64,000 nucleotides of DNA from Victivallales bacterium (lineage in GTDB: Bacteria > Verrucomicrobiota > Lentisphaeria > Victivallales > UBA1829). This document shows, one piece after another, positions 40,339 through 49,883 of this stretch. Position 1 is the stretch's first letter. Every line of letters begins with the position of its first letter. The position numbers and the translations under genes are program-made. The notes under the pieces were generated by a model. That model was not told where the DNA came from, searched no databases, and was given only the letters and a program-made list of their open reading frames with translations. Location of the stretch: the NCBI GenBank assembly GCA_016285345.1, contig JAEEQN010000012.1, positions 1 through 64,000 of the forward strand, read 5' to 3'.

Positions 40339-43179
40339 ATGAAGAAGATTAAAGATTTGAAATATTTCATGGAGGCTCCCATGCACGCATTCCCCCGCTA
40401 TTCCGCCATCCTTCTGGCGCTTGCTTTCTCTGTTCCCGCGCTCGCGCAGGAGGTCGAGGACATCCCCGTCGAGGAAGAAACCGTCGCCGTCGAGACGGCC
40501 GAAGCACAGCCTGAGGCCGAACTCACCGACGAAGAAAAAGAAGCGCTCCGGGATCAGACCGCCGCATCCATCGAGGAGCTTATCGCCCGCGATGCGATGA
40601 ACAAGAATGCCGATGAACTCATGAAAAAGGCTTCCTCCGCGTTCGAGCACGAGGAATACGACGTCGCGGTCGACGCGTACGTCGACGTCCTGAAGCTTCT
40701 TGAATCCGACGTCGTCGACGGCGAAGTGCCGGAAACGAACCAGAGGAAGATCGCCGAAGTCCAGAAGATGATTTCCAACTCCTACTACTATTGGGCGAGG
40801 AAGATCTTCAACGAGGCGGAAAAGACGGCGCAGCTCGGACTCTACGACGAGGCCATCGAAAAGTGCGAGGAAGGCATCAAGATATATCCGCTTTCCGAGC
40901 CCATCATGCGCAAAACCATCGACGAGTACACCCTCATGAAGGCGTCCGCCCAGTACAAGAAGGATACCTCCGAGGATGAGCTTCTCCCCGAGGCGAAGAA
41001 CCGTGAAAAGCGCATTTCCGTCCTGATCCGTCAGGGCCAGACCTTCTACAATACCCAGCAGTGGAACAAGGCGCAGGAGAAGTTCAACCAGGTCATCATC
41101 CTCGACCCGTACAACATCACGGCCATCGACTACCTCCGCCGCATCTATCTCCATGAGTCCGCGGTCGGGCAGCGCCGCCAGGGCGCCGTCTTCCTCGAAC
41201 GCGAGGCGGAAGCCGTCTGGAAGATGATCTCCCCGATCCCGACCGGTTCCGAGACCTCCGACGACGTCGTGACCGAAAGCATCAAGGTGAAGGAAGACAA
41301 CATTGGAACCATCCAGAAGAAGCTCAACGACATCATCATTCCGCGCGTTGACTTCGACGATGTCTCCATCACCTCCGTGGTCCAGTACCTGAAGAGCACC
41401 AGCAAGGACAAGGATCCCGACCGCATCGGCGTCAACTTCATCCTCCGTTTCAACACCGACGAAACCAAATCCTCCGCGCGTCCTTCCGACGACATTGACG
41501 ACGAATTCGGCGACGACGACGGTTTCGGCGATGAGGACGAGGAAACCGGGGAAGAGGAGCCCGAGGACGAAGGCGATTTCTACTCCTATGACGATCCCAT
41601 CGACAGCCCCGACGGATCCGAACCCGTGCAGACCATCGAAAACACCACGGTCAGCCTCGTGGTCGAAAACGTCTCCCTGATCGACGCCATCCGCTACATC
41701 TGCAAGGCGGCCAACCTCCACTTCCGCGTTGAGAACTACGCGGTCGTGATCGCGGCCAAGGACGTCCCGCTCGACGAGTTCGTCCGCAAGACGTTCCCGA
41801 TCGACAAGGAAATCCTCGCCAGCGGCATCATCGGCGGCGACCTCACCAACGAAAGCGTCAAGCAGTACCTGATCGACCGCGGCATCCCGTTCCCGACCGG
41901 CGCGTCCGTCCGCTACGACGAGATGAGCAGCCGCCTGACAGTCTACAACACGACGGAAGCCATCGACCGCGTGGAAGACCTCATCGACGAAATGGACGTC
42001 TCCGACCCGCAGGTCCTGATCCAGGTCAAGTTCGTGGAAATCGAAATGAACGACCTCCAGGAACTCTCCTTCGACTACACGTTCTCCCGTGTCGCCCCGA
42101 CCTGGGACGAAGTCAAGGCCAGCGGCATCAATCCGCTTCCGGCCACTCCGGAAAACGGAACCGTCGCCGACCACTCGTTCATCATGTATTACCAGAACGG
42201 TTCGGACACCCGCAACACCACACTCGCGAACGCCTGGAGAACGGAATCCATCACCGAGCTGAACACGCAGGCGATGCAGTCCATGAACGTTTCCAAGGGC
42301 GACACCTTCTATGTTCCCGAAAACCTGGAACCCGGTGAAGGCTACTATCAGGGCGTCCTCCAGAACGAAGCCGCGAAGAACTACGGCCACCACATCACCT
42401 GGGGCCCGAACAGCCACTTCAACCGCAACGCCCAGACCAGCCCCGGCGTTTTCGGCGCCACCACCGGCTCCTACAACGACACGGTCTTCAACTGGTCCAC
42501 CTACAACGCGGACGGCTACCAGTTCGCCGGCGGCATCCACGCCCTCGACAACGCCGACTCCACGGAAATCCTCTCCGCGCCGCGCCTGACGACCATGAAC
42601 AACCAGAACGCCGTCATCCGCATGGTCACCGAGAAGTACTACCCGACCGACTGGGACGAGGCCGAACTCGAAACCATCTCCACCAACGGCTCCAACGTGC
42701 CCGTCTTCACGCCGTCCATCCCGCAGTTCGGCGGCGCCACCGAAGAAGGCATCGCGCTCCAGGTCCGCCCGCGCGTGGAAGAGGACAACTACACGATCTT
42801 CCTTGAAATGACCCCGGTCATCCAGGAATTCATCGGCTGGACCGACTACTCCTACTCCATCCCGCTGGGAGACAACGGCGAGCTCTATCCCAACACCCTG
42901 AAGATGCCGATCATCGAGGCGCGTTACCTGAACACGAACGTCATGAGCTACGACGGCGAGACCGTCGTCCTCGGCGGCGTGATCCGCGACGAACTCTCCA
43001 TGATCGAAGACCAGTACCCGATCCTCGGCGACCTCCCGCTGATCGGACGCTTCTTCCAGGGCAAGGGCAAAGGCTCCAAGAAGACCAACCTCCTGATCTT
43101 CCTCACCAGCCGCCTCATCAAGCCCGACGGATCTCCGTTCCGCGAAGACCAGAGCGGACGCGGCGTGCCCGCGATCTGA
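40339..43179 (+). CDS. Amuc_1098-like secretin, second copy
   Basis: A 946-residue secretin with the same plan as its neighbour: signal peptide, TPR-like helices (about 70-290), N-domains and a C-terminal channel domain (VLGGVIRDELS, LPLIGRFFQGKG, SRLIKPDGSPF). Two starts are possible. The ATG at 40339 has AAGGAG 8 bases before it. The ATG at 40381 has GGAGG 5 bases before it and gives a cleaner signal peptide. A highly acidic insert (DDIDDEFGDDD and onward, about 385-430) interrupts the N-domains. It has a longer Asn/Thr-rich insert than copy 1 at about 595-720. A strong terminator follows at 43201. Confidence 0.88.
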   Translation: MKKIKDLKYFMEAPMHAFPRYSAILLALAFSVPALAQEVEDIPVEEETVAVETAEAQPEAELTDEEKEALRDQTAASIEELIARDAMNKNADELMKKASSAFEHEEYDVAVDAYVDVLKLLESDVVDGEVPETNQRKIAEVQKMISNSYYYWARKIFNEAEKTAQLGLYDEAIEKCEEGIKIYPLSEPIMRKTIDEYTLMKASAQYKKDTSEDELLPEAKNREKRISVLIRQGQTFYNTQQWNKAQEKFNQVIILDPYNITAIDYLRRIYLHESAVGQRRQGAVFLEREAEAVWKMISPIPTGSETSDDVVTESIKVKEDNIGTIQKKLNDIIIPRVDFDDVSITSVVQYLKSTSKDKDPDRIGVNFILRFNTDETKSSARPSDDIDDEFGDDDGFGDEDEETGEEEPEDEGDFYSYDDPIDSPDGSEPVQTIENTTVSLVVENVSLIDAIRYICKAANLHFRVENYAVVIAAKDVPLDEFVRKTFPIDKEILASGIIGGDLTNESVKQYLIDRGIPFPTGASVRYDEMSSRLTVYNTTEAIDRVEDLIDEMDVSDPQVLIQVKFVEIEMNDLQELSFDYTFSRVAPTWDEVKASGINPLPATPENGTVADHSFIMYYQNGSDTRNTTLANAWRTESITELNTQAMQSMNVSKGDTFYVPENLEPGEGYYQGVLQNEAAKNYGHHITWGPNSHFNRNAQTSPGVFGATTGSYNDTVFNWSTYNADGYQFAGGIHALDNADSTEILSAPRLTTMNNQNAVIRMVTEKYYPTDWDEAELETISTNGSNVPVFTPSIPQFGGATEEGIALQVRPRVEEDNYTIFLEMTPVIQEFIGWTDYSYSIPLGDNGELYPNTLKMPIIEARYLNTNVMSYDGETVVLGGVIRDELSMIEDQYPILGDLPLIGRFFQGKGKGSKKTNLLIFLTSRLIKPDGSPFREDQSGRGVPAI

Positions 43180-43200
43180 TCGCACTGAGCGAATCCTCCC

Positions 43201-43237
43201 GACCCGGTTCCGGTTTTCGGTTCCGGGTCTTTTTTTC
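43201..43237 (+). terminator. Terminator of the pilus-like locus
   Basis: GACCCGG pairs with CCGGGTC, with an inner GG-TTCCGGTTTTCGG-TTCC loop region, followed by seven T. Confidence 0.88.
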
Positions 43238-43369
43238 GCCTGATAAATAAGGAATTCCGCTTGCTTTTCGGAAAAGAAACAGTACATTATTGTTATGATA
43301 GTCTATTCCAGCGTGTGCGTTCGCGAGGGGGAAGCCCGCCGCGATTTTTGAGCTGAGGAGAATTCGACA

Positions 43370-44395
43370 ATGGAAATCGTTTCATCCGGCATCATCGCCG
43401 TTTCCGCCGGCGTTTCCTCGACCGGGCTGTATGTCATTCAGGAAGGCGTCCTGCAGGTGCTGGACGAGGGCAAGGCGCAGGACATCGGCCTCGCCGAAGG
43501 AGGCCGCGCTGTCGTGTCCGGCGGCGGCACCCTGTACGTCTGCGCCGTCTCCTCCGGCGGGACCGCGACGGTCATGAAGAGCGGTTTCGCGCAGGACGTT
43601 ACGGTGGAGGATGGCGGCCTGTATCTGGTTTCCAGCGGCGGCACCGCGCATCAGAGCCTCATTCAGTCCGGCGGCGCGGTCATGGTCTCCGCGGGCGCTT
43701 TCGCGAGCAATACCACCGTCAATTCCGGCGGCTCCCTCATCGTCTCCTCCGGCGCGACCGCGACCAAAATCAAAGAAAACGGCGACGGGATATTCGTGGA
43801 CGACGAGTACACCGATTTGCCGGAAGGGATCGAAGGGCAGCAGGCGCGCATCGCGCGGATCGACGAGATTCGGGCGGGCGCGGGCGACGACATCGTGGAC
43901 ATGACCAGCAACCGCATCGAATACACCGGCGACGGCCTGATCATCCGAGGCGGCGCCGGAAACGATGTCATCTGGGCGAACAAGGGCGACAATCTGCTGT
44001 TCGGCGATGCCGGGGACGACCGCATCGCGGGGGCGTCCGGATGCGACGTGATCGCGGGCGGCATCGGAAACGACCGCATGCACGGCGGCGGCGGAACCGA
44101 TACCTTCGTCTTCTGTGACAGCTTCGGGACAGACACGATCGAACAGCTCGCGGACGGTTTTGTCCTCCTCTGGTTCGCTTCCGGCAGCGAGGAGAACTGG
44201 GACGAATCCACGCTGACCTACACGCAGAATGAAAACAACCGCGTCACGGTCTCCGGCGTGAGCGCCGATCAGATTACGCTCAAGTTCGACGACGACGGGT
44301 CCGACATGTTCGACGACCTCGTGTCCGCCGGCGCGTTCCTCGGCTTCTCCTCGGAAAAGATATTCGAGGAAAATGACAAGGGCATCCTCGCCTGA
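43370..44395 (+). CDS. AIDA-repeat and RTX calcium-binding repeat protein
   Basis: A 341-residue protein in two parts. Residues 1-145 are AIDA-type beta-helix repeats (VEDGGLYLVSSGGTAHQSLI, VNSGGSLIVSSGATAT). Residues about 175-270 hold RTX nonapeptide repeats (GGAGNDVIW, FGDAGDDRI, GGIGNDRMHGGGGTD). There is no signal peptide and no autotransporter barrel, so type I export through a C-terminal signal is the likely route (inference). GAGGAGAA precedes the ATG. A decayed relative lies at 46479-46545, just after the following gene, so the gene belongs to a locally duplicated family. Confidence 0.78.
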   Translation: MEIVSSGIIAVSAGVSSTGLYVIQEGVLQVLDEGKAQDIGLAEGGRAVVSGGGTLYVCAVSSGGTATVMKSGFAQDVTVEDGGLYLVSSGGTAHQSLIQSGGAVMVSAGAFASNTTVNSGGSLIVSSGATATKIKENGDGIFVDDEYTDLPEGIEGQQARIARIDEIRAGAGDDIVDMTSNRIEYTGDGLIIRGGAGNDVIWANKGDNLLFGDAGDDRIAGASGCDVIAGGIGNDRMHGGGGTDTFVFCDSFGTDTIEQLADGFVLLWFASGSEENWDESTLTYTQNENNRVTVSGVSADQITLKFDDDGSDMFDDLVSAGAFLGFSSEKIFEENDKGILA

Positions 44396-44412
44396 TGGTA
44401 AGGTAAGCAGCT

Positions 44413-46473
44413 ATGAACCCGTCCGGCAGAACGAACAGGAAAAGACTGGTCCGGCTTTTGTTTCTTGTCGTTGCCGGACTCATTGCGATTCTTTTTGCGC
44501 GGAGCTATATTCGCGATCTGTCAAAAGCCGTGTCAAATGATGATGCGGAAGACATCATAAAACTTGACAGGGCGATCATGAATGAAAAAGGGACGGTCGT
44601 GGAGGGGGAGATCATGGAGCGTTCCTCTCTGCCCGATCCTGCTGATATGGAGTATCCGGATTGCCGTTATACGGTCCATTTCAGGGGGAACGCCATTCTG
44701 TCCGGGAAACCGTGCCCCAAAGAGATCTCCCTTGTCGTCGACGGGATTAAAAACTACAAAACGACACGGCTGGACGAGCTGAAACGGGGAGACCGGGTGG
44801 AATGTCTTGTCATCCCGTTCGATTCTTTGCCTCCGGAAGCCCAGTCAACGCAGACGGCGGATAATCTGAACTTGTTCATGCTCAACAGTTATTATGCCGT
44901 AAGCATTAGACGGATCAGATACTTTAAGGAAATGGAACACATGCCGACCTCGGAGATTGTCTTCTCGGACAGAGCCGGAGAATACGTCTCCATTTTTGAC
45001 CGGCATGTCAACCCGGCGATTTCCCCGGAGGTCAAACAGGCCCAGGACGATGCGATCAGGCAGGATTTGGGAAAAATGAATTGGCTGCTGTCCGGATATG
45101 ACGATGCGCGTATCCGGGAAATCAATGAACGGTTCGACACCGCCTGGGAAAAGGAGAAAGCAAAGGATCCTCCGGGGTACAACAGGGTCGTCGATCAGGA
45201 TAAACGTCTGGTCTGGAGGAACATCAGTCGCTCCTTCTGGAGCCTGCCGGAAGAGTATGCTTTCTTGTCGAAGCCGGATATGCTCACCCCGGAGACGCTG
45301 GAGAGTTTCTCCTCGTTGAAAGATGCGTTTGAAACAAACGGCATCCAGTTCATCGTTCTGCTTGTGCCGGATCTCTACGTCATATCCTCCCGTGTGATGA
45401 ATCCGGAATTCCGGGATGTTCCCGACCTGCAGAGTGCGATGTATGTGAAACAGCTTTCCGAAATCGGAGTTGAGACGATCTATTCCTCCGATGCCGTGAT
45501 CCGGAACTGGAACAGGTATCCCATCGCGTTCTGGTATCCTTCGGATCCGCATCCGGGAGATGTGGCGCAGGAGGTTATGGCGGAGCTTGCGGCGGAAAGA
45601 CTCAAACGCTATCAACTCAAACAGGAATTGAATCCGTCGTCTTTTTCGATCCGGACAATTGCCGTGGATAACAAAAAGATCGTTTTCCCGGACAATTGCG
45701 ATATTGACGGGAATCAGCCCGGAGCGCGTTTTTCCGGCAATAAAATACTGTATGAAAATATGCCGGTTCCCAGGACAGGCGGCTCACCCGTTCTGATTAT
45801 CGGGAATTCTTTTCTTCAGACGCCCGTATCCTCTTCGGATTCCTTCCCGTCTTATGTCTCATGGAAAACGCTTTCTCCCGTCGACTGGTATGTCTCCTAC
45901 CGGTTTGGTTCCATCACGGATATTCCTTTGCGGTTTTTGTCCGACGCACGTCCGTTTTTCAGCGGGAAAAAGGTCCTGATCATGATGCTGGGGACCTCGC
46001 ACCTGCGTTCAGTGAATCAGGCATCCCTCATGCTGAACCTGAGGAAATATGACTCCGATCTTCTTCTCCTGAACAAAAAACAATGCAGGGGGCGTTATCG
46101 GCTCCCGGGCACAGATGAGAAGGATTTGTCCGAAGCGAAAGAGAAAATGCCTTCCATTGAGAACAACAATCTGTTCAAGATCGGAAAAGAGGGCGGGATC
46201 GAACATTCATTTGATATTCAGTTCTCCTCAAAGGAAGTTGATGATTCAAAGCCCCTCGTATGCGTGATCCCGTCTCTTTCCGCAAAGGGAATGACTGTCA
46301 GTGTTTCCGTCAACGGACAGAAAAAACAAATGAATTCCGACAGCCTTTCGCTCTATTCCAAGTATTTCAACCTGCTGTATGAACTGCCTGCCGGAACAAG
46401 GGACATCGCGGTAAAGTTCGAGGGGGAACCCGGTTCCGTCTTTGCTGTCAAGGATATTCAGATCTGGCAGTAG
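44413..46473 (+). CDS. Membrane-anchored AlgX/AlgJ-like SGNH protein
   Basis: A 686-residue protein with an N-terminal anchor helix (about 11-30). The central and C-terminal parts suggest an SGNH-hydrolase-like fold of the AlgX/AlgJ O-acetyltransferase group. VLIIGNSFLQ fits the GDS-type Ser block, FWYPSDPHPGD fits the Asp-x-x-His pair, and FIVLLVPDLYV fits a core strand. The family acetylates exopolysaccharides in the periplasm; the match is by motif only, so moderate certainty. No partner membrane acyltransferase (AlgI type) is near. Base composition and codon use look less G/C-biased than in the secretion genes, and duplicated sequence flanks it, so it may be an insertion. Confidence 0.62.
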   Translation: MNPSGRTNRKRLVRLLFLVVAGLIAILFARSYIRDLSKAVSNDDAEDIIKLDRAIMNEKGTVVEGEIMERSSLPDPADMEYPDCRYTVHFRGNAILSGKPCPKEISLVVDGIKNYKTTRLDELKRGDRVECLVIPFDSLPPEAQSTQTADNLNLFMLNSYYAVSIRRIRYFKEMEHMPTSEIVFSDRAGEYVSIFDRHVNPAISPEVKQAQDDAIRQDLGKMNWLLSGYDDARIREINERFDTAWEKEKAKDPPGYNRVVDQDKRLVWRNISRSFWSLPEEYAFLSKPDMLTPETLESFSSLKDAFETNGIQFIVLLVPDLYVISSRVMNPEFRDVPDLQSAMYVKQLSEIGVETIYSSDAVIRNWNRYPIAFWYPSDPHPGDVAQEVMAELAAERLKRYQLKQELNPSSFSIRTIAVDNKKIVFPDNCDIDGNQPGARFSGNKILYENMPVPRTGGSPVLIIGNSFLQTPVSSSDSFPSYVSWKTLSPVDWYVSYRFGSITDIPLRFLSDARPFFSGKKVLIMMLGTSHLRSVNQASLMLNLRKYDSDLLLLNKKQCRGRYRLPGTDEKDLSEAKEKMPSIENNNLFKIGKEGGIEHSFDIQFSSKEVDDSKPLVCVIPSLSAKGMTVSVSVNGQKKQMNSDSLSLYSKYFNLLYELPAGTRDIAVKFEGEPGSVFAVKDIQIWQ

Positions 46474-46478
46474 TATCA

Positions 46479-46545
46479 TGGATATCGTTTCTCCTCGGAA
46501 AATATCTTCGAGGAAAACGACAAGGCATCCTCGCCCGACTGTAAG
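46479..46545 (+). pseudogene. Remnant of a second AIDA/RTX gene
   Basis: The first bases, ATGGATATCGTTTC, match the start of the 43370 gene (ATGGAAATCGTTTC). They run straight into a 57-base segment (46489-46545) that matches the 3' end of that gene (44345-44402), with about seven differences and one missing G. Nearly the whole middle of the gene is gone. Confidence 0.65.
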
Positions 46546-46609
46546 CGCAAACATTGTTTCCTGATGCCGTGACGGAGAAATCCGCCGCGGTGTTTTTTAT
46601 TAGATATCC

Positions 46610-46637
46610 TTGCAAAAAAAAGAAAAAGGGGTATATT
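46610..46637 (+). promoter_or_regulatory. Promoter upstream of the tetranucleotide repeat
   Basis: TTGCAA, 16 mostly A bases, TATATT. Transcription would run through the GCAA repeat and the hairpin into the gene at 47039. Confidence 0.5.
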
Positions 46638-46650
46638 GTGAAGGTACGAG

Positions 46651-47016
<366 letters not shown>

Positions 47017-47038
47017 ACAAAACGTTACGAGCAGCGCA

Positions 47039-47233
47039 ATGAGTAAGCAAGAACCAACGCCCGAAGATCGCGAACAGGAGCAGAGAGCTCTTGAAGAACG
47101 CGAAGCACGCCGGATGGAGATGATGCATGCCAATCTGAACTATGGAGATATAAAAGGGATTGGCGGCATTATCATCTGGGGCATCATCGTCGCGGTTATT
47201 TTCGGCCTGATGTATTACCTCTCGAAAACCTGA
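47039..47233 (+). CDS. Small single-pass membrane protein
   Basis: A 64-residue protein. The N-terminal 30 residues are highly charged (Glu, Arg, Gln) and probably helical. Residues about 38-60 form one hydrophobic helix (GIGGIIIWGIIVAVIFGLMYYL), followed by SKT. No family is recognised. It lies downstream of the GCAA repeat and hairpin, and upstream of the double-MarR regulator. The ribosome site is weak, so expression may be low or controlled by the leader. Confidence 0.6.
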   Translation: MSKQEPTPEDREQEQRALEEREARRMEMMHANLNYGDIKGIGGIIIWGIIVAVIFGLMYYLSKT

Positions 47234-47380
47234 AGAGTTTTTTGCGGAAAAATGATAATCCGGTGTTAGATTTTACGCCTGAACCGCGCTATATATAATA
47301 AACCGGAAAGAGTACCCCGTCGTGCTTCCCTGAAATGTGACGGTCCGTCAGTCGCAAAAAACATTGTTCCCCTCAACGTC

Positions 47381-48400
47381 ATGTCTGAATATAACATTCC
47401 TCCGATCGACAAACAGACAGCTAAAGAAGCCTGGACGAAGCTGTTTCTGATATCCGACATTCTGAGGAATACGTCGTGCAGCGTCATTGAACTGGAATAT
47501 GTCAACTTCGCCCGGCTTCCGGTCATTCAGTTCTTCTTGGAATGCCCGGACGCCACACCCGTGATGAAGGAGCTGATCGGAGTTTCGGGGTTGTCCTCCG
47601 GCGCATTGTCCCAGGCTGTGAATGCCCTGGTCGAAAACGGATATCTGGAACGAGTGTCGTCCAAAACGGATTCCCGGTTAAGAATGGTGCGTGCAACGGA
47701 GAAACTGAAAACTCTCAGGGAAAAACCGGTCCGCTATTTCGGAAAAATGCAGGATGATTTCCGGCGCGTCTGCGGCGTGACGCCGGAAGAGATGCGCAAG
47801 GTGAAGTCGATGTTCGTCCGTCTCGCGGAAAGCCGGACCGGCGGCGAGCTTGCCGCGATGAAACTGCCTTCCGACCTGGAAAAACCGGGGTTTGTTTCCG
47901 TTCCTTTGAGAAAACTGGGCAGGCTTCCCGTATGGATGCTCCTTCTTCATTTCACCACAAAACTGAAGATGCCGATCTTGATGTATTATTACGGGAACTC
48001 AGAGCGGATTTCGCTCGGCAAACTCCGGATACTGAATTATCTTTTCTTCCTGTCGGAACGGAAAAAGACGAGCCCGACGATCGCGGACCTGGCGGCGAGA
48101 TTCCGCTGCAAAACCGGACTTGTTTTCCAGACGGTTCGTGCGTTGAACAGGGACGACATGGTGGAGCAGGTGGTCTTTCCGGTGATTCATGAAGGCCTGG
48201 TGAAGCTGACGCGGAAGGGGCTGTCCGTGCGGCGGATGAGTTCGGAGTCATACACGCGGTTCATGATGAATTTCTTCCGCGGGATCGAGCCGGAAAAGAT
48301 TGCGCTCTTCATGCGCTTCCTCGATCTGATGCTGGATTATCTTAAAACCGACGGGAAAGCATTTCTCGGTCCGGGCGAAAACTTCGACATCTTCGAATAA
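47381..48400 (+). CDS. Transcription regulator with two MarR-like winged helices
   Basis: A 339-residue protein with two helix-turn-helix units of MarR type. The first, about 50-105, reads VMKELIGVSGLSSGALSQAVNALVENGYLERVSSKTDSR. The second, about 210-280, reads RISLGKLRILNYLFFLSERKKTSPTIADLAARF, then a recognition helix and a DMVEQ wing. Normal MarR proteins are about 150 residues and dimerise; this one looks like a fused dimer with extra linker sequence. The target is unknown. No strong ribosome site is visible before the ATG. It could control the neighbouring AIDA/AlgX-like genes or the sugar locus. Confidence 0.7.
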   Translation: MSEYNIPPIDKQTAKEAWTKLFLISDILRNTSCSVIELEYVNFARLPVIQFFLECPDATPVMKELIGVSGLSSGALSQAVNALVENGYLERVSSKTDSRLRMVRATEKLKTLREKPVRYFGKMQDDFRRVCGVTPEEMRKVKSMFVRLAESRTGGELAAMKLPSDLEKPGFVSVPLRKLGRLPVWMLLLHFTTKLKMPILMYYYGNSERISLGKLRILNYLFFLSERKKTSPTIADLAARFRCKTGLVFQTVRALNRDDMVEQVVFPVIHEGLVKLTRKGLSVRRMSSESYTRFMMNFFRGIEPEKIALFMRFLDLMLDYLKTDGKAFLGPGENFDIFE

Positions 48401-48616
48401 AGAATTCGCTGTGTCTGCGAATGAAAAAAATCTTATTGTATTTCATTCGTTGTCGTTCCTCTTTTTGAGACAAGACGCGTCTTCCGGACATTTTTGGATG
48501 TTGCCGCTCGATTGCGCATTCCGTTCCTTATGAATGGTTTTCTTTTTGTTTCCGCATGAATTTATCTCAATTTGTGGAAATCACAAAAGAATTTTGAAAA
48601 ATGACTTAAAAATCGG

Positions 48617-48650
48617 TTGCTTTCTTGCATTTTGGTGCTATATTAATGCA
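48617..48650 (+). promoter_or_regulatory. Promoter and possible self-operator of the LacI-type gene
   Basis: TTGCTT, 16 bases, TATATT. The arms TGCATT (48626-48631) and AATGCA (48645-48650) form an inverted repeat around the -10 box. Such a layout suits self-repression by the LacI-type protein encoded next. Confidence 0.5.
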
Positions 48651-48697
48651 TTCGCCCCGCAAAGAATCCATCACCCGAGCATGTAAGGAGATTTCCC

Positions 48698-49723
48698 ATG
48701 GCTACCTTGAAAGACATTGCCGATCGCGCAGGGGTCAACATCGCCACCGTCTCGCGGTTCTTCAACAACCGCAAACTCGTCAAAGCCTCGACCGCCGACA
48801 AGATCGACGCCATCGTCAGGGAGTTCGGCTACCGCCAGCGCGCCAGACGCCAGGGGCCTCGCACGCCGGACCGCGTCGGCATCCGCCATTTCCGCGTCAT
48901 GATCGTCATAAACTCGATCTCGTCCATCGAACAGTATTTCCACTGGGGATCCACCACGCGTTTCATCTCCGCCGTGTTCGAAGAACTTCAGAAACTCGAC
49001 ATCTCCATGGAATTCTGCATCATCGGCGAGGACGGCACGATCCCGGAACGCCTGAATCCAGATTACTGTGACGGCGCAATCATCTGCAGCGAACCGGAAG
49101 ACCCTGAAGTGCGCGCCCGTCTGCATCAGCGCCTGCGGAGCATCTCCACGGTCAACACCTTCCTCAACGCCAACAGCGACGACAACGATTTCGACGCCGT
49201 TATATTCGACGGCGCCGAGATCTCCCGCCAGAGCATGCGCTTCTTCTTCGAGAACGGCGTGAAGGAAGTCGTGATTTTCCCCGAGTACAAAAACCGTTTC
49301 ATGCACAGGGAGCTCGTCGACTCCCTGAAGGCCGAATGCGAACGGATCGGCATCCGCTGCGGCGAACTTCCCGAGGTCGGACGGGAAGGTGTTCCGATGA
49401 ACGAATTCTACAAGAAGCTCGCGGACGAGTTCCTGAAGCTCAAAACCGCCACCGGCATGGCGTTCGTCACCAGCGCCGACATGCTGGGCGTCATGAACGA
49501 ACTCCGGGCGCGCGGCATCGACATCTCCGCCTACGAGTACATCGCCGCGTTCACCTGCGAGCATACGCTCCGTTATTTCGAGAAAGTCCCGCCGTTCATC
49601 GACATCAAGCACCGGCAGCTCGGCGTCATGACCGCGAAACGCCTCCTCGACAGGATGCACTCGTTCAACACGCTCCCGCGCACCGACATCGTGATCGCGC
49701 CCGAGCTTGTTGTGCTCGACTGA
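48698..49723 (+). CDS. LacI family transcription regulator
   Basis: A 341-residue regulator. The N-terminal helix-turn-helix TLKDIADRAGVNIATVSRFFNN, with hinge KIDAIVREFGYR, is typical of LacI/GalR proteins. A periplasmic-binding-like ligand domain follows (about 65-341), with the late ASADMLGVMNELRARGIDI-type segment and the final RLLDRMHS...VIAPELVVLD. AAGGAG precedes the ATG. It heads the carbohydrate locus and probably senses the imported sugar. It ends in its own terminator. Confidence 0.92.
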   Translation: MATLKDIADRAGVNIATVSRFFNNRKLVKASTADKIDAIVREFGYRQRARRQGPRTPDRVGIRHFRVMIVINSISSIEQYFHWGSTTRFISAVFEELQKLDISMEFCIIGEDGTIPERLNPDYCDGAIICSEPEDPEVRARLHQRLRSISTVNTFLNANSDDNDFDAVIFDGAEISRQSMRFFFENGVKEVVIFPEYKNRFMHRELVDSLKAECERIGIRCGELPEVGREGVPMNEFYKKLADEFLKLKTATGMAFVTSADMLGVMNELRARGIDISAYEYIAAFTCEHTLRYFEKVPPFIDIKHRQLGVMTAKRLLDRMHSFNTLPRTDIVIAPELVVLD

Positions 49724-49758
49724 TCCTGACGAAAACAGCATTCGTTTTGTTTCTATTC

Positions 49759-49788
49759 GGCTCCGCTTCCCGGCGGAGTCTTTTTTTT
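49759..49788 (+). terminator. Terminator of the LacI-type gene
   Basis: GGCTCCGC pairs with GCGGAGTC (one G-U) around a 6-base loop, followed by eight T. Confidence 0.85.
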
Positions 49789-49816
49789 GCGTCCGTTCAA
49801 AGTCCATACGTGTGTA

Positions 49817-49828
49817 CAAAAAGTCTAT
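49817..49828 (+). promoter_or_regulatory. Shared upstream motif, copy 1
   Basis: CAAAAAGTCTAT, similar to CAAATAGTGCAT at 54158 and CAAAAAGTGAAT at 56773. Each is upstream of a sugar-metabolism gene of this locus. Confidence 0.4.
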
Positions 49829-49883
49829 GTTTTTGAGCAAATAAGCGATAGTTTTTTTGTTGTTCCGGAGTATTTTATACATT

